Positions 1 through 12,300 of a stretch of 64,000 nt of DNA are shown here, piece after piece. The stretch spans positions 19,547,553 through 19,611,552 of the forward strand of contig CM060854.1 of the NCBI GenBank assembly GCA_030737835.1, read 5' to 3'. A program made the position numbers and the translations under genes. The notes under the pieces are model-generated. The model saw only the letters and a list, made by a program, of their open reading frames with translations, did not search any database and was not told the DNA's origin. Each line of letters begins with the position of its first letter. Position 1 is the first letter of the stretch. This stretch comes from Acorus gramineus. Taxonomy: Eukaryota > Streptophyta > Magnoliopsida > Acorales > Acoraceae.

Positions 1-558
1 AGCGCTCCTGTTTACTTCTTTATCTGTACCTACACTTGCTCCACATATAATCATCTATAACAATGACATATACGGATATTCCTCAAACCACTTGGTGCTG
101 GGTTTTTTGTACCCTTCTTCTTTTTCTAAAAACACAGATCTCCATTGGTAATCTTACAAAATTTTGTTGCCTTTGCTTTGTGATGCTCAGACTAGTGTAA
201 CATGTATCAATTGACTCGCATTTGTGTTTTAAGTTGAGAGATTATAAACTTGGTGATCACATTAAGATACGAGGGAAAGGGTTTTGAATTAGGCATACAA
301 AATTTTAAGCTATTCTCCATCATAAAGTGTATGCTTTGCAAAACCATTAACTTTAAGAAACAGATATCTAAATAGTTTGTACTGCATTTACTGCAGCTAC
401 TTTCAACATGGAGAAACTAATTAATGGTTTATAGTACATGGAAGAGGACATGTTACGTAATCTATTTAGACTATCATCACCACCAAATATGTTGTATCAG
501 TCTACTTTATTAGTTAGTTTATATCATTTTTTTAGTTTTTTTCTTCCTTATTGTGCAG

Positions 559-3308
559 AGAAAGAAAATGCTTCATCTGGAAAACCTCACAAAAAAGTTG
601 AGAAAACACCTCCACAGAAGCTAGCTGGCTCTTCAAGTCCCAAGGTGAGTTTGAGAAAAATAAGAAACGAAAAAATAGCTAGAATAGAAATAGATGTGGT
701 TCAGTTGATACTCAGATGTTTTTCTCTTCAAGTTCTTTTCCCACTTCCCACATAGGAAGTAATCTTTTGGGTAGCACTTCAACCATTGGGATCAGAGAAT
801 TCGTTCTTATTTTTTAGAGAACATTGGCATAGAGTTAATATGACAACTATATTTGTCTGAATCTCAGTTGTCACATTTTTGTGATTTTTTATGTTCAAGT
901 GGTGATTCCATCTTTCTTTCGGGTGTCAACCTTTTCTGTCTCCGAGATGTGGCAGTTTCTGTAGGCCATGTTAATTTCAAGAGGAATGGCTTAGAAGAAT
1001 CAACAAGCGATATTTAGGAAGTTGTTCCATATATCAGTTAAATTATAGCATATGTAGTTATGTACGACGCTGATCAGTTTAAAAATCATGTAAACCTATA
1101 AATATGGGAATTTTTTTATGCCTGTGTTAGACCTTTGTTGATGGTCATTTTTATATAAATTGTCTATTTTAATGCCAGAGATGGGCTGACAAATGATGAT
1201 TACAGACTTATGGTGTAAATGAAGCATTTTCGAACTTTATACATTTTATTAACTTGTTCATTATTCTCTGCTTACGCTGCATAAATCTGATTGTCATGCA
1301 GTCTGGAGCTCCTAACCATCACCAATTTTCGCCATTCAAAGTAAAACACTGGGCCATTGATGATTTGAAAAAAACCATATCTTGGCTGGAAAATCAAGAA
1401 GAGAAAGTAAGTTCACCTTTTCAAGTAAAGTGCTCTCACTTTTGTGATGGTAAATCATGTTTTTATGAAGTTCTGTTTTTGTAATTGTGAACCGGGTTCA
1501 TTCATCCTGAGTGGCGGAATTCATGAAATTTTACATGCAAATAAAACTTTGCACTTTATGCATGAACTGGGTTTGCCTGGTTAATTGTCTTAGTCCATAT
1601 AAACTTTGCTTGGTTAATTGTCTTTCCCAGATCTTATATTACATATATCTCTATAAAAAATTTAGGGTACCAAATTGCTTTAATAAATGTGTCATACTTC
1701 CAATAAATGTAAACACACATCCGTTTGCACGTTGCATTCCTGTTAGATGTTTTGTAGCTTCACCCTATCACACTCTATAGAAGTGTGCTTGGTAGGAATA
1801 ACTTCAAAGAATAAAATCTATCAAGAAATGATGAATTTGTTTGCTTTTTTTTTTTTTTTTTTTGTTCTAATATAATGTTTTTTCTTTAACTTGTATATTC
1901 TAGATTTTAGCTTAAAATAAGTTGTTGTGGCATGTTTGTTTAAACTTATTTGAGATTATTTAAGCAAAAAACAACTTTAAAAAGTCACAATTATAAAGTT
2001 GGGTCAGTGATGCTTTTTAGATTATAGCTTATATGCGACTTTATAAATTTTCGTCTTGTACACAAATACCTTCAATCTACATCATGAATAACAATTGTGC
2101 ACCTTTATTTACAAACACATGATTATTCTTTTTACTTCCATATCTTAAAAGGGTATTCTTGACAAATTAAACAACAAAAAAGAAGAAGAAGAAGAAGAAG
2201 CTATCTATTTCACAGCATATTCTGAGAAGGCCAAAGAGAAGGGCAGAAAGAATGATAAGTACTGAGACGAATGTATTCAGTTTAAAAGACCAACCTATGG
2301 GAGCGACTGAGAAACATCTTTTACTGCTTATTTGTTGTTTTTTTCACAAAGATAACAAACAGATTGTTGCTTATCATAAAATTTAAAATTTATAATCTAC
2401 AAGATATAATCTATAATCTGTAAATTTAAGCTGCAACAAACATGTCCAATAGTGTTGTTTGATTTTCATAAGTTAGTTTCAAGCAAAAAATAGTTAAACT
2501 GTTGTCCCCCTTAAATTCATGTGTCGTGTTTATAACACATGCACGTGTCTGAGACTCAAAAATCATTTTATGAATTTTGGTTATGTATGGGGCATATCTG
2601 ACATGTGTCCAACACATGTATTATCGTACTGGACACGACTAGTTCATTGAAGTGTTATTTCCCTCCATGCCAGAGTGAAGGAGAGTGTATGCTATGAGTT
2701 TTTTCTTGCTCATCAACATTCTCTTCATTGCAATGGCTTGTCGTTTTTTTGATTGATCAGTGCACCCATGATGCTTGTATCATTAATGTGAAAAGTCATG
2801 CTTTGTTGTAGTTCAAATCCTTTTTTTTTCTCTTGGTAATTTGTATACTAATTATGGATTGACAGCCTGATTCCAGCGAAATAAAGAAAATAGCCGCTGA
2901 AGGAATACTCACCTGTTTGCAAGATGCAACCGAAGCGCTTAAAGAGAACAAGGTGACTGCCCCCTAAACATTTTTTTTTGTTTCCCAAATCCATGATTTA
3001 ATAGAACTTGTATGTAGGATATCAAACAAGTAACTGAACAGTGGAATATCATCCCTCGCGTGGTTGAAGAGTTGTTAAAACTTAGTCATGGAAGCAGCGC
3101 CTCTCTCTTGAAGGAAGATCTGTATGAGCAGGCTGTGAAATGCAAGCGCGTTTATGAGGTTGAGTTTAAAGTTCTTGATACCTCCCATACAGAGACAACT
3201 GAAGGCGATGGCAAGGCAGGATATGATTCAGATGCAGATAGTGAGAAGACAGTCGAGATGACAGAGGACGAGATCGAACTTGCCTGCAGAGATCTGACAT
3301 CTAAGTGA
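559..3308 (+). CDS. XRCC1: XRCC1 DNA repair protein, copy A, 3' exons only (5' part outside window)
   Basis: Four exons are visible: 559-644, 1302-1406, 2866-2952 and 3018-3308, all with GT/AG borders and consistent phase. Together they encode about 189 codons. The protein segment matches the C-terminal region of plant XRCC1: a Lys/Ser-rich linker, a helical block with the motif TISWLENQEEK, the block IAAEGILTCLQDA, and an acidic tail ending near EMTEDEIELACRD. Plant XRCC1 is a roughly 350-residue nuclear scaffold with a single BRCT domain, acting in base-excision and single-strand-break repair and in active DNA demethylation. The BRCT exons would lie left of the window. This copy keeps the expected end of the protein, whereas copy B is frameshifted there. 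Whether the missing 5' exons are intact cannot be seen. Confidence 0.92.
2178..2201. repeat. (GAA)n microsatellite in XRCC1-A intron
   Basis: A short run of GAA units lies in the intron before the third visible exon. Copy B has an A-rich, shorter version at the same place, so the tract is polymorphic between the copies. Confidence 0.8.
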
Positions 3309-6120
3309 AAGAAAAAGGGTATAGTGGGGGGATGAGATGGTCAATTAGGTCTCATTAGTAATGAAAGAGTGACATGTGTCACCGTAGAAGTTTGACGTTT
3401 GTGCCATTTTAGTTGCATGTCACTCTAACTTTGGAACTGATGAGTCTTGATGTGATCTAGTTTAGATTGTGTCTCATCCAATATTGGGAATCCAAGAATG
3501 GGTCTATCAAATTGATAAGTGATAACCTACATTAGAAACACGGAATTGCTTTGTGTCCAAGGAGACTCTATCATGCAAATTTTGGATACTTCTGTACCGT
3601 TTTATTTTTGTTACCAATCAATACATATTGTATAGTGGTAGTGAGGGGTGTAATTTGATTAGTTTGGTTCGATTTTTTATAAACCTAAATTGTATCAAAT
3701 TATATTCACATGAACCGAACTTATTTTTGTTTGGTTAACCCGAACTTAAATTGAATTAAACAGTTAAAGATAAACATATATGTATTTAGTTTGTTTTTTT
3801 TCTTACCAATTTGGGTGGGTTAGATTTTTTTTTTTTTTTGGGGGGGTGGGGGGGGGGGGGGCGGGGGTGTTGATTTACAACTTTACATTAATATCAAAAT
3901 ACTATGATTGATGATATAAATTAGCAAATTCATTTTTTATGAATATTAATGGTATAACAAAAATATAGTTTTTAATATAAAAAGAATGATCTAAATGAAT
4001 ATTGATTATTAATAATCACGTGGTTAAATTTAATTAGGTTTGATTCAATTTATTTTGAAGTTAAATCAAACCCAAACCATAAAATTATTCACCCAAACCC
4101 AAAAGCACGCGGTTTGGATTGGTTTGGAAATGGTTTAACTGACCAAAGTTGCACCTCTAGTGGTAATACATGACATATTTAGCTGGTTAAATGTATTAAG
4201 CTTTCGTGATGCTATCCCATAATTTTGGATGTTGTTACACTCAATCTTTGTTTGCAACGTAGGCTAATGTACGATTTCATTTCCCCATTTAGTTAGAAAT
4301 ATATTTTGTTAGAAATTTTTTATATCTATAACATATCTATAAAATTACCTAAAAATCATGTGTATCATGTGAGTGACACTTAAGTGGAATAAATTCATGA
4401 CGGGCCCCTTCTGGTTCGTCTTATTATGAGATAGAATTTGATTCCATGTGAGATTACCTGGAAAGTATATAAAATCCAGTGTTTGGTTTGTGGTAATCTT
4501 GATTGTAATTGTGGGCCCCATTAGAATTAAAATCCATCCATGTGAGAAAAATAGAGTGGAATCAGATTCCCACCCTTTGTGGTGGTAATATCAAATTTCA
4601 TGAGGAATCCTAAATTAGATTACTATTATACCATTTATAAATTAATGAAATTACTATGTATGTCCCTTCTAAAATAAATAACCCATCACCCATATAATGG
4701 GTTTATATAGTCATTTTGATTTTTTAACTAAAAAATTATGTTATAATTTTTATATGTGATGTGAAAAATCTTAACTGTGTATTAGATATTAATTTATATT
4801 TTTAAATTTAGATTTTATTTTTGTAGATGGGTTTAGATATTATTATAATTGGTATAATATGTGATGTGTGATGTGGGTTTAAGCTAAAGCAATATCTCGG
4901 AATCCTAACTAATAAAATTGGTTATTTAGTTTTTAGGGGAGTTCATAATATTCAACTGATTTAGAAACATTACTATTATCATATATTTAATTACATAATT
5001 GGTTATTTCATTTATTTGCATTCATTAAATATTTATAATTTTTTTTTTATTGTGATATAGATAAAGAAACAAATTTTACAAGTATATATAATAGTAATGA
5101 TATTTTAAACATTTAAATCAAAATCCTTATCATTTTCCATGTATGAACCAAATACTTGAAAATGATTCTTTGGAGAAATTCACTAGCGAACCAAATAGTT
5201 TGAAGAAATCTGGATTCCTGCTATAAAATAATTTATGGTAAACTGATTTCTAATAAAGTAATTCTAACAAAAAAAAAATGACAAGAACCAAACAGGAGTC
5301 AAAACCATATGTAAACCAGTTTTTTCATCTAATAAAAAAATAAACCTTAAATGTTTAAAAATGAGATTATATATATCTTTATTATTTACGTTATATCTAG
5401 ACATTGATATGACTGATGAACAATTCTTTATCATGATTTGTAAGTGATCCAATACTTAAGAAGGTTACATGTTGATGCAGTAGGTATGTCAAAATATGTG
5501 ACGCATAAGGTTTACGAATGAGTGCCTTATTTATTTCGTGGCTAAAAAAACTATTGAATAAGAAAAGAATATATTTATTCCTAAAATAATATGTTAGTTT
5601 ATTTGGAAAGTTAAAATAAGAGAAAATACAAAAAAAAAAAATGTTAAAATTTTCATTCATAAATTTACAAGATTTATTTTTTTTTATAGATTTTTCATAA
5701 CTTTTTAAGTTTTTTTTCAATATTTTTGTTATTTATATTTTATAAATTGTTGCATAAGTATTTTTTTTTTGTATAATATTTAACATATATAAGTGTCTCG
5801 AAAGATTTTATAAAATTTAGAATATCTAAAAAATATTGTAGAACAAATTTTTTTAATTTAACTCTTATTAGTGTATTTATATATACAGAAATAATAATAA
5901 ATTCATGCAAATTAAAAAATATTTTATTATTTATTAATAATTTTTAATTAGGGTGTTGAATAATTAAATGTATGTGATGATGTTTAATAGATGGTATAGG
6001 AGTAATCAACTTATTTTATTTTTAAATTTTTTTTTAAATAGAATTTTAAAATGACTTATTTGAATATTATCGAACGATTTTTTTAATCCTTAAAATAAAC
6101 TACATATTATCGTATGTAGT
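3309..6120. other. AT-rich spacer downstream of XRCC1-A, no gene seen
   Basis: This 2.8-kb stretch is strongly AT-rich with many homopolymer runs and stop codons in all frames. The first part is the XRCC1 3' untranslated and flanking region. I see no conserved coding segment, LTR or clear terminal inverted repeat. The same spacer, with indels, follows copy B at 60543-63300. A T-run fused to a G-run lies at 3825-3868. Confidence 0.75.
3825..3868. repeat. Poly(T)-poly(G) tract
   Basis: Fifteen T residues are followed directly by about 29 bases that are nearly all G, broken by single T and C bases. The homologous tract in copy B (61085-61115) has a different length. A similar but unrelated tract lies in NAA15 intron 1 at 17115-17164. 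Such runs can form G-quadruplexes and are also prone to sequencing error. Confidence 0.9.
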
Positions 6121-6171
6121 CCATGCCTTTCATCCAAGGCATCGAGGGGTCTTCCGGGTTCCTCTCAGAAG

Positions 6172-6525
6172 ATGAACGCTTGTCGGTCGGGTTGGCAACC
6201 ATCGATTGTGGTGGGGAGCCTTAGCCTATCTCGCGTCCCTCTATCACTTTCGGAGGTGGAAGGAGAGGGTTCAGCGGTTCACTCCGTCTATGGAGATTTA
6301 GACTGTGGGTTGAAGGGTCTGCTGGATAGGGAATGGGAGGAGGAGAGGCCGAAGTCTCTGTCCCCTCGGAGGATGGCCAGTGTCCAAAGTCAAGGACCAT
6401 TGGGGAGTCCAGAGGAAGTCAGGCTATCTTATCGACGGAGGAGACAGAGATATTGGGGCTTACAAAGGAGTTCAAAGGATCACCAGCATGCGTTAAGGGA
6501 GAAGAGGTGGGAGTACAAGAGCTAG
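6172..6525 (+). pseudogene. LINE ORF1 remnant
   Basis: A 117-codon open stretch near the 5' end of the LINE, in the position of ORF1 (the nucleic-acid-binding protein of plant L1 elements). I see no intact zinc knuckle. The same stretch is frameshifted differently in the second LINE copy near 63323-63725. Assignment is by position only. Confidence 0.45.
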
Positions 6526-6665
6526 ACAGATTCTAGGTGGAGGTTCATGAAGTACGCTTCAGAGGATCATTTCGATGTGGCACTGGGGAAGCGGGGATGG
6601 CGGGCATGCTGGGAGGACACTGAAGCTTGTTGGATGTGTTTTCGGGCGGGGCGAACATGTTGTTT

Positions 6666-7864
6666 ATGTTAGACATACTTATATGGAATGTCCGGGGCCT
6701 GAATGACCCTAGGAAGAAGGCAGCAGTAAAAGAGCACATTTCGGCAAACAGAGACAATTTGTTGCATTCAAGAAACTAAGAAGGATTCTATCTCTCAGAA
6801 CGATATCCGGGAAATCTGTGAGGGGAACTTAACAGAATTTGTGTTTAAACCGTCGATCGGGGCGTCTGGAGGGATTTTAATATGTTGGAATGACAACATG
6901 TGGAGGAAGGTCACCTCGGTGAACTCCCCTTTCAGTGATTTTTGAAAAGATATCCTTACAATGGAAGTGGTTGTGTTCCTCGGTGTACGGACCGTGCAAG
7001 GACGCTCGCATGCAGACTATGTGGGAGGAGCTTAGTCAGGTGACGACAGTGCACAGTTTTCCTTAGTGCGTGCTAGGGGATTTCAATGTGACAAGATTCA
7101 CAGAGGACCGAAACAGAGCTAGGCTGATGACAGGGCAAATGGAGCTGTTTTTCGATTGGATTGCAATGGAGGGTCTCACAGATCTACCAATTGCTAATCA
7201 AAATTTCACCTGGAGTAGCATGAGGGAGATGCCGGCATTGGCTAGATTGGACAGGGTTCTTATTGATGCGTTGAGTGGCCTGCCTCAGATATGCTCTGAT
7301 CATGCTCCCCTGGTTTTGGTTGGAAAGGATCAAAGGAGGAAACCAACATGGTTTCGGTTTGAAAATTGGTGGCTTCTTAAACCTGAATTCAGAGTTCTAG
7401 TGGAAAGCTCATGGGCCGGAGAGGCGGGAGATTTATCAGGCGCCTCAAAGCTTGTATTTAAACTCAAAAGATTGAAGTTAAGGCTCAAAAGTTGCTGTAG
7501 AGAAGTGGCTCGGACTCGCAGAACTCAAAAGCAAGAGGTAGAGGGTTGGTTAGCAGTGCTCAACAGTTGGGAAGAAGCGGGCCTTCTAAGTGAGGAGGAC
7601 AGAGTGGATCGTGGAAGACTGAAGGATGAATGGTTAGGCTATGCTCGCATGGATGAAGCAGAGTGGAGGCAAAAATCTCAAGCAATATCGTTAAAGGAGG
7701 GTGATAATAATACAAAATACTTTCACAGGTATGCGAATAAGAGGAGACGCATAAATAGGACTGAGAAACTGCAGGTGGGAGATTCTAAGATTCATAATAT
7801 GGCTGACATCCAAGAGGAGATTGTGGAACATTACACTGCGGCATTCGGGAGGACTAGAGAATGA
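6666..7864 (+). pseudogene. LINE ORF2 endonuclease domain, frameshifted
   Basis: Translation from 6666 starts with the typical plant L1 endonuclease opening (LIWNVRGLNDP). It goes out of frame near 6750, where two bases are missing relative to the second copy, and stops soon after. The reading frame resumes with QETKKDS and later GDFNV and SDHAPL, which are apurinic-endonuclease-fold motifs needed for target nicking. The stretch 7070-7864 is open for 264 codons and includes the linker towards the reverse transcriptase (KEGDNNTKYFH). Further breaks lie between 6940 and 7070. Confidence 0.85.
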
Positions 7865-7967
7865 AGACTAGTGTGGTACGATGAGGACTTGGGCCGTATA
7901 CTGGACCAGTTTTTCCAGAGACTCGAGGGCGAATTCAATGAGGAGGAAATTAAAGCTGCCATTTTTG

Positions 7968-9006
7968 GGGGTGAAGTTGATAAAGCCCCGGGCCCAGATG
8001 GTTTTGGGCCTAGATTCTATTAAGAGTTTTGGAAGCTTCTCAAGCCGGATATCATGGAAATGTTCAGGGAGTTCTTTCGCTCTTCGAGGGGGTAGGGAAG
8101 ATGAATGCAACTTTTTTGGCTCTCATTCCGAAGAAAAAAGGGGCAATAGAGATTGGTGACTTCAAGCCGATTGCTTTGGTGAACGGATGCTACAAAATGA
8201 TTTCGAGAGTATTGACCAACCGACTGAAAGAGGTGATCGGTTTCCTGGTGGATGAGTGACAATCTGCTTTCATTCTGGGGAGAGTATTGCGGGATGGATT
8301 CATGGCAGCACAGGAATGCATTTCAACAATGCATAGAGAGCGGAGAGAAGGGGTGGTAATCAAGCTCGACTTTGCCAAAGCATATGACAACGTCAATTGG
8401 GATTTCCTGTTGCATCTTCTCCAATGCCATGGTTTTGAGCCGAATTGGGTGCGTATGATCTCGACTTGCATTTCGACGGCCAAGGCTTCAGTGTTAATTA
8501 ATGGCCTCCCTTGTGGGTTCTTTCCTATAAATAACGGTTTGCGACAGGGAGATCCTCTCTCTTCATTGCTTTTTGTTATTGTAGCTAACATGTTCAACAG
8601 GATGATGAAGATGGCATCTACGGCGGGGTGGGTATCCGGACTACCATGTGTGACGGGAGGTTTGAGCATCTCGCATGTTCAATATGCAAACGACACAGTG
8701 GTGTTGACGGAGGCTTCAGAATTGTCAATTAGAGGTGTAAAGTTCGTGTGCCGGATCTTTGAACTTCTATCAGGCCTCAAAATCAATTTCAACAAAAGCG
8801 CTCTTCTGGGAATTAATGTTGATCAAGGGACCTTGCTCTCTTATGCTGGTATATTCGGATGCGAGGTCCAACAGTTCCCTACTATACTTCTGGGTTTACC
8901 TCTTCACACAGGATGCATACAGAGAAGGGAGTGGCTGCCTCTGGTGAACCATTTTGAGAAACGCTTAGAGGGTTGGTCGAGCAAGTTCCTCAGCTTAGGG
9001 GGTTGA
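7968..9006 (+). pseudogene. LINE ORF2 reverse transcriptase, inactive
   Basis: Reverse transcriptase motifs appear in order: KAPGPDGF near 7980, LIPKKKG and FKPIALVNG near 8120-8185, DFAKAYDNVNW near 8370, GLRQGDPLSS near 8540, and the catalytic motif near 8685. That last motif reads YANDT instead of the expected YADDT, so one catalytic aspartate is Asn. There are stops near 8022 and 8258 and a frame change near 8090. Together these show an inactive polymerase. After 9006 the frame is broken until the zinc-binding domain. Confidence 0.88.
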
Positions 9007-9586
9007 ATTACTTTGTTGCAAGCGGTCCTGTCCAACCTCCCCATATTCTACCTGTCATTATTCAAAATGCCAAAAGGAATCCTCCAAGGAATAGAGGTAC
9101 ATCCGGCTCCGTTTCTTGTGGAATGGGGCAAAGGAGGACAGCAGTAAGGTTCACATGGTGAATTGGGAAACAGTGTGCAGCAGTAAGCAGTCGGGAGGGG
9201 CGGGAATTCTCAACCTCAGGGATATGAATGGGGCGCTGCTGATGAAATGGCTATGACGATAGTTGATCCACCCCAATCTCCTATGGTGCTGAGTAGTCCA
9301 AGCTAGATATGGGACCGCAGACAGGGCCACAACTAGATTCCCCTATCTTAGCAGCAACAGCTCAAGTATATGAAAAGCCATTCTTGGTGGTCTGGACAAT
9401 TTCACTGAAGCTATACGGTGGAGGCTGGGTTCAAGCTCACATATTAGTTTTTGGCATGACATTTGGATAGGGGAAAACGCCCTCAAGGTGAGATTCCCCT
9501 CCATCTTTCAAATTGCTTCTGATAGAGATGGGGTTGTGCAGAACCACTGGGCCGTCTGACGAGAAATAGGGTTTTGGGAGGTTCGA

Positions 9587-10193
9587 GTGCGCCGCAACCT
9601 AAACGATGACGAGATAGATGCTTACTTGTCTCTCTTAGAGATTCTTCAAGAGTGGGTAGTAGACCCAACCAAGGAGGATCAACCAATATGGAGGCCTAAG
9701 CCGGTCGAGGGGTTTTCGGTGCGGAGTGGGTATCACTGGTTAAGGAGGGGCATCCTGACCACCGCGGTCACAGCTACAAAACACAGGGAGGTGTGGAGAT
9801 CGCATATTCCATTGAAAGTGAAAGCCTTCATGTGGATTGTTTATCTCGGAAAAGTTCTTACTCAAGACCACATTTCCCTTTGGGCACCTCAAACAGACTT
9901 AAGATGTGTGATGTGTGACAATGAGGATGAGACTCTGAATCATTTGTTCATTTCTTGTACAATATATGGCACGGAAGGTATGAGAGTGGCTTCATAAGGC
10001 GACGAGTATGATGTGTGATTTCTCGACGACAGAGGAGATGTGGGAGGCAGGGCGGGAGTTACGTAGAATAGGAGATAGAAGTGCACGGGCCAAGCTCTCT
10101 CAAATTTATGTTCCGGCTACAGTGTGGGTGATATGGATCTCACGAAATGAAGTCATATTTCAATGTGAAACCCCGTATGCAGAGAACGTGTGA
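9587..10193 (+). pseudogene. LINE zinc-binding RT-associated (zf-RVT) domain
   Basis: The segment 9587-9997 carries the usual plant L1 C-terminal pattern: FSVRSGYHWL, then PLKVKAFMW, then a CxxC...H...C cluster (CVMCDNEDETLNHLF). It continues in another frame at 10008-10193 with VWVIWISRNEVIF. The family is found at the end of plant LINE ORF2 proteins and is thought to bind nucleic acid. One frameshift near 9995 separates the two parts. Confidence 0.85.
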
Positions 10194-10446
10194 GAGTCCA
10201 CAATCAGATCCATTCGAGATTGGGGGACGCAATGTGTGGGAGCGTCGTCCATTTGTATGCATGGTAGTCAGTTAATTATCCATGAGTGATCCCTTTTCAT
10301 GTGGTGTTCGGTTGGAATCTTTCCAATCGGACTATTCTGTATTTATTTTATAATGTATTTTTATTTATGCAATTATCCCTATAAATGATAAATGCCTACT
10401 GATCAGTTTAAAAAAAAAAAAAACTCTGTTTTAATAAGCTGGATTA

Positions 10447-10773
10447 TGTTATGAATATCGTGGATAACCACCACTTCTCTAACCCATTACCTCCCCCACT
10501 CTTCTACTCCATAACCCCCTCATTCATCTCCATAACCTCCCCCACTCTTCTATTCCATAACACTCCCATTATTGCCCCACTATCTCCTCCTCACCTCTAT
10601 AGACTTGTAACTCTCCACCTTTGGGATTCCTCTATGCACCCTATAAATAGAGGGGTTCTCTCTTGTAATCAACCAACAAATAGTGAATAAGAATCTCTCT
10701 CTACTTCTCTTCTATATACTTGTGTGCTTTGTTTATATACTCTTATATATCATATTCTATTTAGTTTACAACA
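10447..10773 (+). repeat. Copia 5' LTR (327 bp)
   Basis: It begins TGTTATGAAT and ends GTTTACAACA, and matches the 3' LTR at 16002-16350. A TATA box (CTATAAATAG) is at 10641-10650, followed by a CT-rich leader. It lacks the extra 22-bp unit found in the 3' LTR. Confidence 0.96.
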
Positions 10774-10791
10774 CGTTATCAGCACGAGAAG
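10774..10791 (+). other. Putative Copia primer binding site
   Basis: Directly after the 5' LTR comes CGTTATCAGCACGAG, which has the TATCAG core of the initiator-Met type primer sites common in Ty1-copia elements. The match to the tRNA 3' end is imperfect, so the call rests mainly on position. Confidence 0.6.
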
Positions 10792-11279
10792 CTCTTTGTT
10801 AAAGAGAAAGGTTTGTATCGATGGGTTCTTAATGATCTATATAAAAAAAATAATATATACTCTCCCTTGATGTTATGTATTTTTATGTAAATCATCTACT
10901 ACATACATATGATTAATTTTTTTTTTCAATATGCATGGAACCGTATGCAAATTATGTGTAGAACCCGTATACATCTTTTATTTTCATCTGATGTACTGCA
11001 TACATCTATCTTTTATTTTCCATGCATGCAATCCTCGTGAAAATTTTTCATACATATGTTATGATATGATTAATTTATGAAAACTAGTATGCAATTTTCT
11101 CATGCAACAGTATGTGGCATCTATCATTTGATTATTTATTTTTCATGTAACTGTTTCATGTTTGTCATCTTTTATTAAAATTTAAATATTATACATCTAT
11201 GTGTAGAACCAGAAGTTCTCACAAATATCAATTAATTTGATATTTATATTTGATTTGAAATTCATTTTAATGTTACAAT

Positions 11280-11725
11280 GTCATGTGTCCCTATAGGATC
11301 ATACAAAAATTGTAATTACATGGATCCCTGAAGGACCATGTAGAAGTTATGAATAATGTGTTCCAATTAAGACCATGCAAATTTTATTCTATCCCTGAAG
11401 GACTACAAAAAATTATTACATGGATCCTTGAAGAATCATGTAAAAGATATGATTAAAAATGTCCCTGAAGGACTATGATTATATTGTATCCATGAAGGAT
11501 CATACAAATTTTATTTTATTTTATCCCTGAAGGACTACAAAAATTATGATTATATGAATCTTTGAAGGATCATGTAAAATTTTATTTTGTTCTATCTCTG
11601 AAGGACTATACAAAAATCATGATTGTTCGTGTCCCTGTAGGACCAAACAAAAGTTATATGATATATTTTTCAGGTCCTTGAAGGACCAAATAATAATAAT
11701 AAAAAAAAGATCCATGTATCCCAGC
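11280..11725 (+). repeat. Degenerate repeat array in Copia leader
   Basis: About eleven imperfect units of 28-45 bp each start with a form of TCCCTGAAGGACTA followed by an AT-rich stretch. They fill the region between the 5' LTR and pol where a leader and gag would be expected. No reading frame spans them. Confidence 0.85.
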
Positions 11726-12300
11726 AGGAACATGTAAATTATGATTAGATTTCACCATCATCATCATCATCATAATGAAGAGGATTTAAAGATTAATACC
11801 TCATTGACAAAGGTCCACCGGCCATTATGCCTCAAATATGCTCCAGTTGTAGCAATATTGAGAGCATCAATTTTATATATTCTCGTTGCCGAACAACGAT
11901 TTTTTTAAAATATCATATAACTCAACTCAATGGCATAGCATCATTACCTGAAGTAAATGCATTTTATTTTATGTTCGCCATGGAAGTTGTGGTCATGAAT
12001 GATGAGATCATGATTTATATAGTTGAGAAAGCACAACAATCATAAAGTTTGTAAAATATCTCAAATCACTAGAAGTGATTTGCTATTAAACAAAAGCATA
12101 ATTGAAGGGTTGCAGAACAAACCTCTAACACAAGGAAAATGATTGTTATGTATTTGGTGCTTTAAAAATATGGTCACGTACCTGATGTACGATCAGACTT
12201 TTATAATTTTTATAATTATAATTTTTCTTTGTTATCTAAAATCCATTTTTCTTATTTTTATATTTATCTTATTTATTTCATTTTTTTTTTTTTTACAAGA

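Larger units (their letters stand above)
1..6900. repeat. Direct segmental duplication, copy A
   Basis: The sequence from base 1 to at least 6900 is repeated in the same orientation from 57255 to the end of the window, at an offset of about 57.2 kb. The shared block holds the last four XRCC1 exons, the AT-rich downstream spacer and the start of a LINE. In the first 1.5 kb I counted roughly 15 substitutions plus a few indels (about 1%). The spacer differs more and has several indels of 5-30 bases. The true left edge lies outside the window, because the first base already matches. Because the LINE insertion is shared, it predates the duplication. The block may be a real segmental duplication or two haplotypes wrongly placed in tandem. 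Confidence 0.95.
6121..10423 (+). mobile_element. L1-type LINE, decayed, near full length
   Basis: The element reads on the plus strand and ends in a 14-base A-run at 10410-10423. In order it holds an ORF1 remnant (about 6172-6530), the endonuclease (from the ATG at 6666, with GDFNVTRF near 7080 and SDHAPL near 7300), the reverse transcriptase (about 7970-9006) and a zinc-binding RT-associated domain (9587-10193). Frameshifts and stops break every domain, so it cannot be autonomous. Compared with the partial second copy at 63301-64000 it lacks about 24 bases near the 5' end and 2 bases in the endonuclease. I could not find a convincing target duplication, partly because a Copia element inserted about 20 bp after the A-tail. 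Confidence 0.9.

Noticed and set aside
2426..2617. 63-codon minus-strand open frame present in both duplicate copies
   Set aside because: Its conservation simply reflects the recent duplication. It lies in an XRCC1 intron and shows no family features.
5397..5720. 107-codon minus-strand frame, similar in the second copy
   Set aside because: It is made of Lys/Phe/Ile from AT-rich sequence, and similarity is explained by the duplication.
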